Shown: positions 1 through 10,517, numbered from the stretch's first letter. The stretch: 64,000 bases of DNA from Geomonas azotofigens (GCF_018919395.1 NZ_JAHLME010000004.1:186001-250000); one strand, 5' to 3'. Translations and numbers: made by a program. The notes: a model not told the origin generated them from the letters alone.

Positions 1-622
1 TCTCGATCCCCTTGCCCGCCTCGGCGATGCCTCCGGCCAGCATGTAGGCGGGGGTCGAGACGATCAGGTTGTCGCGGTCGATGACGCACTCGGTGGCGGC
101 GCAGTCGACGTGGCTGCTGCCGGTGCCGTTGATGGCCTGGGCGGTGCCGGCGTCGTTGCCGATGGTGAGCTTCGGGGCGAGGTCCTTGCCCAGCGCGAGG
201 GCCACCACGGCCGGGGCGATGCAGATGGCGCAGATCGGCTTTTTGGCCGCAGCCATGTCCCGGATGAGCTTGAGCACGTCCGGCTGGACGCTCCCCTTGG
301 AGCCATCGAAGGCGAAGCTGCAGAGGTTCTTGGCGGCGCCGAAACCACCGGGAAGGACGATGGCGTCGAGCTCTTCCGCCTTGGCGGTTTTCACGTCGGC
401 GATGTCACCGCGCGCGATGCGCGCCGCCTCGACCAGCACCCTCCGCTTGGCCCCGGTGTCCTGCATGGTCAGGTGGTTCACCTCGTCCAGCTCGATGTCG
501 GGGGCGAGGCAGACCGCCTTCGCGCCGCTGTTGTCGATGGCGAGCAGGGTCAGCACCGCCTCGTGGATCTCGCTTCCGTCACGCACGCCACAGCCGGAAA
601 GTATTACGCCTATCTTCTTCAT
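1..622 (-). CDS. elbB: ElbB-like DJ-1/PfpI-superfamily protein (C-terminus cut by window edge)
   Basis: The frame starts at ATG (620-622) behind an AGGAGG box and runs off the window start after 207 codons. The E. coli homologue has about 217 residues, so only the last few residues are missing. The translation opens MKKIGVILSGCGVRDGSEIH, typical of ElbB, an amidotransferase-like DJ-1/PfpI fold protein once linked to isoprenoid synthesis and later reported to have glyoxalase-type activity. The nucleophile-elbow cysteine is visible in KKPICAICIAPA, and LPGGFGAAKNL matches the family loop. The physiological role is uncertain in the family. It stands alone, divergent from the ferredoxin gene. Confidence 0.88.
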   Translation of the reverse strand, partial: MKKIGVILSGCGVRDGSEIHEAVLTLLAIDNSGAKAVCLAPDIELDEVNHLTMQDTGAKRRVLVEAARIARGDIADVKTAKAEELDAIVLPGGFGAAKNLCSFAFDGSKGSVQPDVLKLIRDMAAAKKPICAICIAPAVVALALGKDLAPKLTIGNDAGTAQAINGTGSSHVDCAATECVIDRDNLIVSTPAYMLAGGIAEAGKGIE

Positions 623-810
623 GCAGAGGCCTCCTGTCTTGTAGTTTGGGGTTCGATTGCGATATTCTATGCGGGAACTTCGCACTGTGCAAGCGGTTTG
701 AGCGTCCGCTAATAGAGGGCCTGCGTCATAAAGTCACCGTGGCGGCCGCCGGGATCTCGACTCCTCATGCCAGTGCCGTGGCGCCACACAGCCAGTGATG
801 AAACCTGCCT

Positions 811-1005
811 ATGACAAAAACGAGAAAACCTGACATAGACGTCGCCCGCTGCACCGGCTGCGGCCGCTGCGTCGCGGCCTGTCCCGGCCGGCTCCTCACC
901 CTGGAGGTCGCCGGTTATCGCAAGCACGCCGTGCTGGTGAGGCCGCGCGATTGCGACGGTTGCCTCGCCTGCCTCCCCGTCTGCCCGGTGCGCGCCCTCT
1001 CCTGA
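811..1005 (+). CDS. Small 2[4Fe-4S] ferredoxin-like protein
   Basis: A 64-residue protein with two full cluster-binding motifs, CTGCGRCVAACP (residues 14-25) and CDGCLACLPVCP (near residues 48-59), the pattern of bacterial 2[4Fe-4S] ferredoxins. It has no signal peptide, so it should be a cytoplasmic electron carrier. The partner enzyme is not evident: it converges on the MFS gene with a gap of only 7 bases and follows elbB divergently. Basic residues at the N-terminus (MTKTRKPDID) are unusual for the otherwise acidic classical ferredoxins. The cluster assignment is secure, the partner unknown. Confidence 0.85.
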   Translation: MTKTRKPDIDVARCTGCGRCVAACPGRLLTLEVAGYRKHAVLVRPRDCDGCLACLPVCPVRALS

Positions 1006-1012
1006 CCCCGCC

Positions 1013-2245
1013 TCACTGTCCCAGCTTGTCCACCCGCAGTAGCCTCGGAAAGAACTTCATCCACAACAAAACGACGACCATGGTGCCGATGCCGCCGATC
1101 AATACCGCCGGCACCGTGCCGAAGAGCGCCGCCGTGACTCCGGACTCGAACTCCCCCAGTTGGTTCGAGGTGCCGATGAACATCGAGTTGACGGCGCTCA
1201 CCCTGCCGCGCATTTCGTCCGGTGTCGTGATCTGCACCAGGGAGGCGCGGATCACGACGCTCACGATGTCGGCCGCGCCGAGCACCATCAGGGCCGCCAT
1301 GGAAACCGGGAAGGAGGTCGAGATGCCGAAGACCACCGTGGCGATGCCGAACAGGAAGACGCTTAGGAACATGGCGCGCCCGACCCGGTGCCGCAGCGGA
1401 CGGCGGGCCAAAAATAGCGAGACCCCGAGCGCCCCCATGGCGGGTGCCGCGCGCAGGAATCCCAGGCCAAGGGGGCCGGTGTGCAGGATGTCCCGGGCGA
1501 AGACGGGGAGCAGGGCGGTCGCGCCCCCAAGGAGCACGGCGAAGAGATCGAGCGAGATGGCCCCCAGAATCTCCTGGCGGCTCTTGATGAAGGCGATCCC
1601 CGCGAAGAGGGAGCGCACCGTGGCCGGTTCGCGCGGGGCGGGTGCGCGGTCGAGGCGGATCCGGGAGAGGAGCAGGCTCGCCGCGAAGAAAAGAAGGGCG
1701 GCGCTCGCGTAGACCGTGGTGGGGCCAAGGGCGTAGAGAAGGCCGCCCAGGGCCGGGCCGGCAATGCTGGCGGTCTGGTTGGCGGAGGCGGACCAGGCCG
1801 AGGCGCGCGGGATCAGTTCCTGCGGCACCAGCCACGGTACCAACGCCAGCATGGTCGGTCCCTCGAAGGCGCGCAGCGCCCCCGCCACGAACACGATGGC
1901 CAGGATGGCGTCCTTGCCGAGCCAGCCGCCGTGGGAGCCGAAAGCGAGGAGTGCCAGCGCGAGACCTTCCAGCACCTGGCAGGCGCGGGCGATGCGCCTT
2001 CTGTCGTAGCGGTCGGCGACGTGGCCGACGGCCAGGGTCAGCAGGAACATGGGGAGAAACTGGGCGAGGCCGACCAGTCCCAGGTAGAAGACCGAGCCGG
2101 TCAGGGCGTAGATCTGCCACCCCACGGCGACCGCCTGCATCTGCAAGGCGATCGAAGAACAGACACGCGCCAGCCAGAAAAACCGGAACGGTCGGTGCCG
2201 CAACACCGATTGCTGGAAGTTTGCCGCCTCAACGCTGGATGTCAT
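1013..2245 (-). CDS. MFS transporter, enterobactin exporter/DHA3-like
   Basis: A 410-residue polytopic membrane protein with about 12 hydrophobic helices and the MFS motif A variant GHVADRYDRRRI after the second helix. The opening HRPFRFFWLARVCSSIALQM resembles the EntS/DHA3 (MFS_3) subfamily of exporters, but the substrate cannot be read from sequence. ATG at 2243-2245 is chosen. An in-frame TTG at 2339-2341 would add 32 charged, non-membrane residues without a good ribosome site. It is single, convergent with the ferredoxin and divergent from the mini-protein at 2415. Confidence 0.85.
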   Translation of the reverse strand: MTSSVEAANFQQSVLRHRPFRFFWLARVCSSIALQMQAVAVGWQIYALTGSVFYLGLVGLAQFLPMFLLTLAVGHVADRYDRRRIARACQVLEGLALALLAFGSHGGWLGKDAILAIVFVAGALRAFEGPTMLALVPWLVPQELIPRASAWSASANQTASIAGPALGGLLYALGPTTVYASAALLFFAASLLLSRIRLDRAPAPREPATVRSLFAGIAFIKSRQEILGAISLDLFAVLLGGATALLPVFARDILHTGPLGLGFLRAAPAMGALGVSLFLARRPLRHRVGRAMFLSVFLFGIATVVFGISTSFPVSMAALMVLGAADIVSVVIRASLVQITTPDEMRGRVSAVNSMFIGTSNQLGEFESGVTAALFGTVPAVLIGGIGTMVVVLLWMKFFPRLLRVDKLGQ

Positions 2246-2414
2246 AGCAAGGGGATCCCATTGGTTACTGGCAGTGCGCCGGGCGCGTGACAATATCTCG
2301 TTTCGCACCACTCTTGTAAATGACTTTGGCACTGTTGACAACAGGGTTGTTTACCCTACTCTTCAATTGGTGGCGCTGTCACCGGAAATCTGTTGCAGGC
2401 AAAGGAGGAAGGTC

Positions 2415-2573
2415 ATGCTTTACTTCATCAAGCACAATACCATCCACACCTACCCGGTAGCCAAGGGATGTGCAGCTGTCCGCGAGCAGGAGCAGTTGCG
2501 CGACACGGTGCCGTACGAGGTGCAGGAGTGCCCCTACTGTATGAAGGTCTGGCCGGGCAAGAAGGAAGAGTGA
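2415..2573 (+). CDS. 52-residue protein with one CxxC, unknown function
   Basis: ATG at 2415 is preceded by a perfect AAAGGAGG (2401-2408). The short protein (MLYFIKHNTIHTYPVAKGC...) ends with ECPYCMKVWPGKKEE. A single CxxC could bind half a zinc site or act in redox chemistry. The strong ribosome site, clean stop and following bidirectional hairpin (2608-2642) argue that it is real. No family is recognised. Confidence 0.65.
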   Translation: MLYFIKHNTIHTYPVAKGCAAVREQEQLRDTVPYEVQECPYCMKVWPGKKEE

Positions 2574-2607
2574 GGCTGGAAAGGATAGGAGCCGAAGGCA
2601 GGAATGA

Positions 2608-2642
2608 GAAAAGGCCGCTTCCCTTGGGAGAGCGGCCTTTTC
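2608..2642. terminator. Bidirectional intrinsic terminator
   Basis: Stem AAAGGCCGCT / AGCGGCCTTT around a CCCTTGGGAG-type loop, with T-rich tails on both strands. It ends the 52-residue gene on the plus strand and the tRNA operon on the minus strand. Confidence 0.8.
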
Positions 2643-2648
2643 CGTTGA

Positions 2649-2723
2649 TGGTGATCCCAAGGGGACTTGAACCCCTGTTACCGACGTGAAAGGCCGGTGT
2701 CCTAACCACTAGACGATGGGACC
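2649..2723 (-). tRNA. tRNA-Glu (anticodon TTC), copy 1
   Basis: The complement folds as a 75-nt tRNA with encoded CCA: acceptor GGTCCCA, D arm, anticodon loop with TTC between CCGGC and its complement, and T-arm GGGGTTCAAGTCCCC. It is the promoter-distal member of the four-gene operon. Its acceptor and T arms differ from the second Glu tRNA at 2914, so the two are not a recent duplication. Confidence 0.96.
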
Positions 2724-2796
2724 GAATTGTTGCATCCCGTCCCGTCAGGGCTGGGGGGCTGTCGCAAGGCCCAGTCAAGCGACAGTGAAGAAAGGG

Positions 2797-2872
2797 TGGT
2801 GAGCCGCGTTGGGATCGAACCAACGACCACCTGATTAAAAGTCAGGTGCTCTACCAACTGAGCTAGCGGCTC
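2797..2872 (-). tRNA. tRNA-Lys (anticodon TTT), copy 1
   Basis: The complement folds as a 76-nt tRNA starting GAGCCGCTAGCTCAGTTGG, with anticodon TTT in CTTTTAA and encoded CCA. It is identical over its whole length to the copy at 2993-3068. Confidence 0.97.
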
Positions 2873-2913
2873 GCTTAAGCTTTGTGCCGAGGCACAAGCG
2901 CTGTTTGTTTGAG

Positions 2914-2991
2914 TGGCGTCCCCAGCCGGATTTGAACCGGCGTCGCCGCCGTGAAAGGGCGGTGTCCTGGGCCGGGCTAGACGATGGGGAC
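2914..2991 (-). tRNA. tRNA-Glu (anticodon TTC), copy 2
   Basis: The complement is a 78-nt tRNA (acceptor GTCCCCA, anticodon TTC, T arm CCGGTTCAAATCCGG, encoded CCA) with a longer D-loop region than copy 1. Only one base separates its 5' end from the 3' CCA of the upstream tRNA-Lys, so both must be cut from one transcript. Confidence 0.95.
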
Positions 2992-2992
2992 G

Positions 2993-3068
2993 TGGTGAGC
3001 CGCGTTGGGATCGAACCAACGACCACCTGATTAAAAGTCAGGTGCTCTACCAACTGAGCTAGCGGCTC
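2993..3068 (-). tRNA. tRNA-Lys (anticodon TTT), copy 2
   Basis: The promoter-proximal tRNA of the operon and a 76-nt perfect copy of the tRNA-Lys at 2797-2872. CCA is encoded. Confidence 0.97.
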
Positions 3069-3094
3069 AAACAGTGCAGCGAAGCAAGAACAAC

Positions 3095-3123
3095 CTTATA
3101 GCAAATCGATTTCTGCCAGTCAA
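3095..3123 (-). promoter_or_regulatory. Sigma70-type promoter of tRNA operon
   Basis: On the minus strand TTGACT (3118-3123), a 17-base spacer and TATAAG (3095-3100). The predicted start lies about 20 bases before the first tRNA. This is one of the best matches to the -35/-10 consensus in the window. Confidence 0.7.
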
Positions 3124-3140
3124 CACTTTTTATTAAAAAA

Positions 3141-5754
<2,614 letters not shown>

Positions 5755-5826
5755 GGGTCGTCCTAACGTCCGGGGGTACCGGCAGTCCGGCAAAAGGTGG
5801 CAAAAAACGAGGAATCGTAACAGTAT

Positions 5827-5857
5827 GGCGGGGGGAAGTCAAGACATTCCCCCCGCC
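5827..5857 (-). terminator. GC-rich hairpin after the 5864 gene
   Basis: An 11-bp perfect stem GGCGGGGGGAA / TTCCCCCCGCC lies just past the stop of the minus-strand gene. There is no clear T-run, so it may be an mRNA-stabilising hairpin or a weak terminator. Confidence 0.45.
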
Positions 5858-5863
5858 TTCAGG

Positions 5864-7333
5864 CTATTCGATGCCGAGCAGCCGCACCACGGAGCCACCC
5901 TTGCCCCCGAAGGTATCCTTCTGGGCCACCTCGAGCAGGACCAGTTCCTTGGAGGCCGGGTTGTAGGAGTAGTCGGCCAGGTAGTTCTGGCTCTGCTTGG
6001 TGCGCCACTTCTCCTCCAGGGAGGAGCCGTTCCAGGCGAAGTTCACCACGGAGTACTTCGAGTAGGAGCGCAGGTTCCCCAGTACGAAGAAGCCAGAGTT
6101 CTGCGGCACCAGGATCTCCCCCTTCTCGGTCACCGTGATGCGCTGCTCGATGAAGCGGGTGCGGAACGGGGTCATGTTGGTTCTCTCGTTCTCCCAGTCC
6201 CTGCGCTGGAAGTAGGTCTCGGAGCCGCCGAACTTGTCGGAGCTTCTCCAGAGTTCCTCGCCGGTGTCGGAGTAAACCAGGAGGTAGCCGCTGTCGCTGA
6301 AGGTGGCCAGGTAGCTCTTGCCGGACTGGTCGCGGAACAGGTTGAAGTTGAAGATGTTGGCGAAGCGCGGCATCTTGATCGGGTTGCTGAGCTTCACCCC
6401 CTTGTCGACGATGCTCGCCTCGTAGACGTCGCCGTAGAAGTCGTCGTTGCGCCCCATCTGCTGGGCGTAGAGTTTCTTGGCGCCGCCGTAGGGGGCGATG
6501 GTGCGGAACATGTAGGGGATGTCCTCGGCGACCACCTTCAGCGTGTCGTTCTGCAGGGCATAGATCCTGGAGGAGATGCTCTCGCGGTCCATGATGGTCA
6601 CGAACACCAGGACCCGTCCGTTGGCCTCCGGTCCCATGGCGTCCAACGCCAGTATCTTCATGCGGTCGGGGAGGATGACCTCGGTGACCAGATCAAGCTT
6701 CCCGCCGGGACGGTACAGGTGGATGCCCTTGTCGTCGGCGGTCACGAAGTCCTTGGTGCCCCAGGTGGCGACGCCGCTGTACACGCCGGGAAGGCGCTGG
6801 CTGATCCAGCCGGCGGTTGCCTCGCTGCGCACGATCTCGGAGGAAGCAGGCGCCTTGATCACCTCCTGGGCGACCGACGGCCTCACGATGTCGGCGCGCG
6901 GGGCCTTGGCGGGCGCCTCGGGGAGCGCTGCCGCTGCGGGCTGGAACTGCTTGACGATGTCCCCCTTTAGTTTGCCGGAAACCTTGCCCACGGCGGGAAT
7001 GAGCACGTCCATGCTCTCGCCCTGTTCGAAGGCGGTGCCAAGCTGCTTGCCAGCGGCGCTTTTGGCGATGGCGTCCAGGCTGAACATTTTACCCAGCGTG
7101 GTGTAGCTGCCCGAGACGATGACATCGGCCTCGGCGGGGGTGTCGACGGTCACGATGCCGTCGCCGGCCAGGCGCGTAGCCAGCAGGCGCTGCAGGGTGT
7201 TTTTCAGGTTGCCGTTGTCGGCGGGGGAGACGGTGAATTCGGCGATATAGGCGCGGATGGTTGAGGCTGAGGCCGCAGCGGCCGCCAGCAGCGTGCCCAG
7301 GAGAATCAGGGTCGCGACGAGTGATCTTTTCAT
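5864..7333 (-). CDS. Exported protein: CsgG/TolB-like N-terminal module plus beta-rich C-terminal region
   Basis: A 489-residue protein with a signal peptide (MKRSLVATLILLGTLLAAAAASASA-like, cut near residue 23). Residues about 25-130 (TIRAYIAEFTVSP..., LQRLLATRLAGDGIVTVDTPAEADVIVSGSY) resemble the alpha/beta module of TolB-N/FlgO/CsgG proteins. From about residue 180 the chain looks like repeated beta blades (VYSGVATWGTKDFVTADDKG, NGRVLVFVTIMD, SYLATFSDSGYLLVYSDTG), similar to VCBS/FG-GAP propellers. It is probably periplasmic or attached to the outer membrane. No enzyme motif is seen. ATG 7331-7333 has GGAG upstream. The domain reading is inference by eye. Confidence 0.75.
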   Translation of the reverse strand: MKRSLVATLILLGTLLAAAAASASTIRAYIAEFTVSPADNGNLKNTLQRLLATRLAGDGIVTVDTPAEADVIVSGSYTTLGKMFSLDAIAKSAAGKQLGTAFEQGESMDVLIPAVGKVSGKLKGDIVKQFQPAAAALPEAPAKAPRADIVRPSVAQEVIKAPASSEIVRSEATAGWISQRLPGVYSGVATWGTKDFVTADDKGIHLYRPGGKLDLVTEVILPDRMKILALDAMGPEANGRVLVFVTIMDRESISSRIYALQNDTLKVVAEDIPYMFRTIAPYGGAKKLYAQQMGRNDDFYGDVYEASIVDKGVKLSNPIKMPRFANIFNFNLFRDQSGKSYLATFSDSGYLLVYSDTGEELWRSSDKFGGSETYFQRRDWENERTNMTPFRTRFIEQRITVTEKGEILVPQNSGFFVLGNLRSYSKYSVVNFAWNGSSLEEKWRTKQSQNYLADYSYNPASKELVLLEVAQKDTFGGKGGSVVRLLGIE

Positions 7334-7456
7334 TGATTGCTCCGCTTTTCGGTGGGGATTTAAGACGCCGAATTATCGCAGAGCGGTCCTCATTAGTCAA
7401 ACGGTTTCAGCTGCCGCGGAGGCGCTTTCAGCGCAGTTTCCGGCAGGATGCTCCCA

Positions 7457-7490
7457 CAAAAAAAGCGGACCGTCGGTCCGCCTCTTTTTT
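7457..7490. terminator. Bidirectional terminator
   Basis: Stem GCGGACC / GGTCCGC flanked by A7 on one side and TCTTTTTT on the other. It ends the small-protein pair transcribed on the minus strand. Confidence 0.75.
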
Positions 7491-7516
7491 CGGCTCATCC
7501 CGGGCAGGCAGAGGTG

Positions 7517-7792
7517 TCAGCGCCCGGGTTTTTCCATGTCCCGGAGCATCTCCTGGGTTTCAGCGAGTTTCTGGCGCAGCTGTTTAAGTTCCTGCGGGGT
7601 GTAGACCCTGGTTCCCTTTTGGATCTCCTTGTCCAGGCGCTGCATCCGCGTGAAGATGTCGTCGACCTGGTCCTTGCATTTTTGCGACAAGAGCAGGCAC
7701 TCGTCCTTCTCGGCCGGTGTCTGCTCGGCGTACACGCCCGTGCTGGTCGCCATCAACAAAGCTCCCGTAACTACCAGTATCGCCCTTTTCAT
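7517..7792 (-). CDS. Small secreted helical protein, paralogue A
   Basis: A 91-residue protein with a signal peptide (MKRAILVVTGALLMATSTGVYA). The mature part, about 68 residues, has two cysteines 8 apart (DECLLLSQKCKDQVDDI) followed by a heptad-like helix with LDKEIQKGTRVYTPQEL. The adjacent gene at 7853 encodes a protein of the same length with the same Cys pair and an identical KEIQKGTRVY stretch, so the two are tandem paralogues. It is probably periplasmic, with one disulfide or metal site. No family is recognised. It lies 60 bases downstream of its paralogue. Confidence 0.8.
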   Translation of the reverse strand: MKRAILVVTGALLMATSTGVYAEQTPAEKDECLLLSQKCKDQVDDIFTRMQRLDKEIQKGTRVYTPQELKQLRQKLAETQEMLRDMEKPGR

Positions 7793-7852
7793 GGTCCGCT
7801 CCTTTACCGACGGGTCTCTTGTGGCCGTTGCGCTTTGGCGGGACGCTGCCTG

Positions 7853-8128
7853 TTAGCTGTCAGGCCTTTCCAGGTTGCGCAGGATGTCATCCGCTTCCTT
7901 GAGCTTGTCCTGCAGTTTTCTCAGTTCCTGGGGGCTGTAGACCCTGGTTCCCTTCTGGATCTCCTTGTTCAGCTTATGGATGCGCTGCTGAATGTCGTCG
8001 ACCTGGTTCATGCAGTTTCGCGACGCCAACAGGCATTCGTCCTTCTGGTCCGCCGCTGTCTGGGCGTAAGCCGGTACCGAAGACAGCATAAAAAGGCCTG
8101 CAGCCAGCATCATTGCCATCTTTCTCAT
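7853..8128 (-). CDS. Small secreted helical protein, paralogue B
   Basis: A 91-residue protein with a signal peptide (MRKMAMMLAAGLFMLSSVPAYA) and the same architecture as its downstream neighbour: DECLLASRNCMNQVDDIQQR, then KEIQKGTRVYSPQELRKL and a charged C-terminus. ATG 8126-8128 follows an AAGGAGC box. It is probably co-transcribed with paralogue A. The two conserved Cys and the KGTRVYxPQEL motif define the pair. The function is unknown; a periplasmic adaptor or chaperone-like helical hairpin is a guess. Confidence 0.8.
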   Translation of the reverse strand: MRKMAMMLAAGLFMLSSVPAYAQTAADQKDECLLASRNCMNQVDDIQQRIHKLNKEIQKGTRVYSPQELRKLQDKLKEADDILRNLERPDS

Positions 8129-8329
8129 ACGTTAGCTCCTTTTGGTAAGGTGATTAGAAAGGCATAATGATTGAACCATAGAAGGTCTTCTTGTCAACAC
8201 GGCGGTGAAAAATCCTTTGAAGCAGGCGGGGACTGGCTCAGCTGTTTGATGAGCCATTGCGGGGGGAGGCTCGATGGATGTCACAGAGGCGGAAAGAGGG
8301 GCGGGGCGGCACAGGCACCCGAGACGTTG

Positions 8330-8364
8330 AAAAAAACAAGCCGGAGAGTCGCCCCTCCGGCTTG
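8330..8364 (-). terminator. Terminator of the porin gene
   Basis: Stem CAAGCCGGAG / CTCCGGCTTG followed on the minus strand by a T6 run, 49 bases after the porin stop codon. Confidence 0.75.
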
Positions 8365-8412
8365 CTGATTCAGCTGTTTGCGCTCCCGCCATGAGGCGGC
8401 GGGACAGGATGT

Positions 8413-9759
8413 TTAGAACGCGTAGCTCAGCTGCACGTTGAACAGGTACGGGTTGTCAGCGTCGGCGGTCTGAGCGTAGCCTGCGATCCTGTCGGCAGTG
8501 GTTTTGCTGCTCAGGGCGTCGCCGAGGAAGACGTAAGCGGCAGCAACGCTGGCGCTCAGGTTGTCGTAGATCTTGTAGCCGACCTGGGCGTTGACCTCGG
8601 TGCCGAGGGACTTCTTCTCGGTGCCGCGCGCCTCTGCGGTCCTCAGGTAGCCAACGTTGGCGTTGTAGAAGGTCTTGCCCATGGCGCCCTCGTAGCCGCC
8701 GAAGACGCCGATGGCGCCGCGGCCGCCAACGGTCAGGTCGTTGCCGGTGAGGGAGGTGGAGGTGTTGATAGCCTGGTTCGGGCGAACGAGGATCCACATG
8801 TTAGCCGGGTTGAAGTAGGTGGTGCTGGCAGCGATGGTCTGGAATGCGTTGTTGTTGGTGCCGCCCTTGTCGCCGGAGAGGTAGAAGCCGGAGAGGTTGA
8901 CAGCGCCCGGGCCGGTCTTGACCTTGGCTACAGCACCAGCCATGTAAGCGCTGATGTCTTTAGCCGAGTTCTGATCGCCCCACTGATAGGCGGCGAACGG
9001 CTTGATGTTGGCCGGACCGACGTTGAGGTCAGCGTTGACGCCGACCATGTGCAGCAGTTCGTATGCCGGAGCGAGGCCGGTGTCGTTCTGCACGTTGTAG
9101 TAGGTGGCGCCTACGGTGATGTCCTTGTTGACGGCGAACTTGCCGTCGGCGACGATCAGGTCGGCAGTGAACTGGCCCGGGCCGGTCTTGTCGTTGGCGA
9201 GGGTGTTGTCGTCGAAGCGGAACCAGCCGAGCTGGCCGGTGAAGTTGTCGACCTTCTTGGTGCCGATGGCGCCGGTCATGTCGGCGAGCAGGAAGAGGCT
9301 GCCGTAGGCATCGGCCCAGGGCTGCATACCAACCTTGAAGTTGGCGCCGGTAGCCGGCTCGTTGAAGTCGAGGTAGATGTTCTTGGTCTCAAGGGTGAGG
9401 GAGTCGGCATCGAGCTGGCCGCCGTCGTTGCCGGTGGTGCCCTTGTAGCTGGAGGTACCGGTGTGGCTGTTTGCGATGCCGCCGAAACGGGTGTCGAGTT
9501 CGAAGTGGGTGACGAGCTTCAGGTTGTCGTTGGCTTTGGCGATGTACATGATGCGGGCGCGCTGCTCGGCGAAGAAGCCGGAGTGTGCATCCTTACGGAG
9601 GATATCCCCAGTGTCGCCGCCGGCGAGGGCGTTGGTCTGGTAGCCCATGAATTTGAACATACCGTGGAACTCGTTCTCCAGCGCCATTGCCGGAACGGCG
9701 GTTGCTGCGCTCAGAGCGCTGACTGCTGCGAATGCAAGCAATTTCTTTTGAAAGCTCAT
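8413..9759 (-). CDS. Outer-membrane porin
   Basis: A 448-residue protein with a signal peptide cut near residue 26 (VPAMA/LENEF), alternating amphipathic strands throughout and a C-terminal aromatic end (NVQLSYAF) recognised by the BAM machinery. It resembles the Geobacter porins that start LENEFHGMFKFMGYQTN and is rich in Gly, Asn, Asp and Thr as expected for a beta-barrel. The substrate is unknown. An AGGAGG box precedes ATG at 9757-9759. A leader of roughly 265 nt separates it from the predicted promoter at 10034-10061. Confidence 0.88.
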   Translation of the reverse strand: MSFQKKLLAFAAVSALSAATAVPAMALENEFHGMFKFMGYQTNALAGGDTGDILRKDAHSGFFAEQRARIMYIAKANDNLKLVTHFELDTRFGGIANSHTGTSSYKGTTGNDGGQLDADSLTLETKNIYLDFNEPATGANFKVGMQPWADAYGSLFLLADMTGAIGTKKVDNFTGQLGWFRFDDNTLANDKTGPGQFTADLIVADGKFAVNKDITVGATYYNVQNDTGLAPAYELLHMVGVNADLNVGPANIKPFAAYQWGDQNSAKDISAYMAGAVAKVKTGPGAVNLSGFYLSGDKGGTNNNAFQTIAASTTYFNPANMWILVRPNQAINTSTSLTGNDLTVGGRGAIGVFGGYEGAMGKTFYNANVGYLRTAEARGTEKKSLGTEVNAQVGYKIYDNLSASVAAAYVFLGDALSSKTTADRIAGYAQTADADNPYLFNVQLSYAF

Positions 9760-9855
9760 CGTCTACCTCCTGGTTTGTTTGTTACAACGCGATTGAAGTT
9801 CCTGCTGTACTGTCAATTCGCCACACGGCGAAGGCGCAGTCTCACTATAAAGAAA

Positions 9856-9904
9856 GAGCTCTTGAGTCAGCCGCTGCTAATGAACAGGGTGAAGTCAAGA
9901 GCTC
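9856..9904. repeat. Inverted repeat in porin leader
   Basis: GAGCTCTTGA (9856-9865) and TCAAGAGCTC (9895-9904) pair perfectly around 29 bases. The left half also contains the palindrome AAGAGCTCTT. It may be an mRNA hairpin or a double operator. Confidence 0.6.
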
Positions 9905-10033
9905 CTCTTCGTGGTCCTCGGGCTGTTTTGAGTCAGCAATGATTGTCTCCTCGACATTTGCGTAGAAGGTCACGCAGATCAGCCTGTACAGCCTATCCCA
10001 ATGAGCAAACCGGTGTTATATAAATCTGAGGCC

Positions 10034-10061
10034 ACTATATTATTTTTCAAACAAATGTCAA
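10034..10061 (-). promoter_or_regulatory. Candidate sigma70-type promoter of porin gene
   Basis: Minus strand TTGACA (10056-10061), a 16-base spacer and TATAGT (10034-10039), in the most AT-rich part of the gap. Confidence 0.5.
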
Positions 10062-10103
10062 CAGAAAAAAACTACACTCATTAGATACAGGAAGGCGCAT
10101 GTT

Positions 10104-10517
10104 TTAGTGACTGTCCTCGTGCGATTCACACAGTTCGGTGAGGACGCCGTTGCTGCTCTTGGGATGAAGGAAGGCGATGCGCGCCCCGTGAGCGCCATTT
10201 CTGGGGGTGGCGTCGATCATCCTGGTGCCCCCGGCGATGAGTCTGGCGATGGTGGCTTCGATGTCCTTCACTCCGTACGCCACGTGGTGCACCCCCGGGC
10301 CGTTTTTCTCGAGGAACTTGGCGACGGGACTGTCCGGGGAAGTCGGTTCCAGAAGTTCTATCTTGGATTCTCCTATGGAGAGAAAGGCGACTTTCACTAA
10401 CTGGCTAGGTACTTCTTCGATGCCGGAGAAGTTCATCCCCAGCGTGTCCCTATAGAATGGGATTGCTTCTTCGATGGAAGTTACGGCTATACCCAGGTGG
10501 TTGATCTTCGTGAGCAT
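10104..10517 (-). CDS. mce: Methylmalonyl-CoA epimerase
   Basis: A 137-residue VOC-fold protein opening MLTKINHLGIAVTSIEEAI, with metal ligand His7 (NHLGIAV), GPGVHHVAYGV and a C-terminal TELCE that supplies the last glutamate. It interconverts (S)- and (R)-methylmalonyl-CoA, linking propionyl-CoA carboxylation to the B12-dependent mutase encoded just upstream on the same strand. ATG 10515-10517 has AGAGGA at good distance. The 277-base gap to the mutase gene and an inverted repeat at 10548-10566 suggest it may also have its own promoter. Confidence 0.93.
   Translation of the reverse strand: MLTKINHLGIAVTSIEEAIPFYRDTLGMNFSGIEEVPSQLVKVAFLSIGESKIELLEPTSPDSPVAKFLEKNGPGVHHVAYGVKDIEATIARLIAGGTRMIDATPRNGAHGARIAFLHPKSSNGVLTELCESHEDSH

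Larger units (their letters stand above)
9760..10103 (-). other. Long leader region of the porin gene
   Basis: 344 bases without a plausible gene. It holds the candidate promoter (10034-10061), an AT-rich stretch, and a 10-bp inverted repeat (9856-9865 / 9895-9904). No known riboswitch class was recognised by eye. Confidence 0.5.

Noticed and set aside
2246-2341. TTG start extending the MFS transporter by 32 residues
   Set aside because: No ribosome site and the added residues are charged, unlike an MFS N-terminus.
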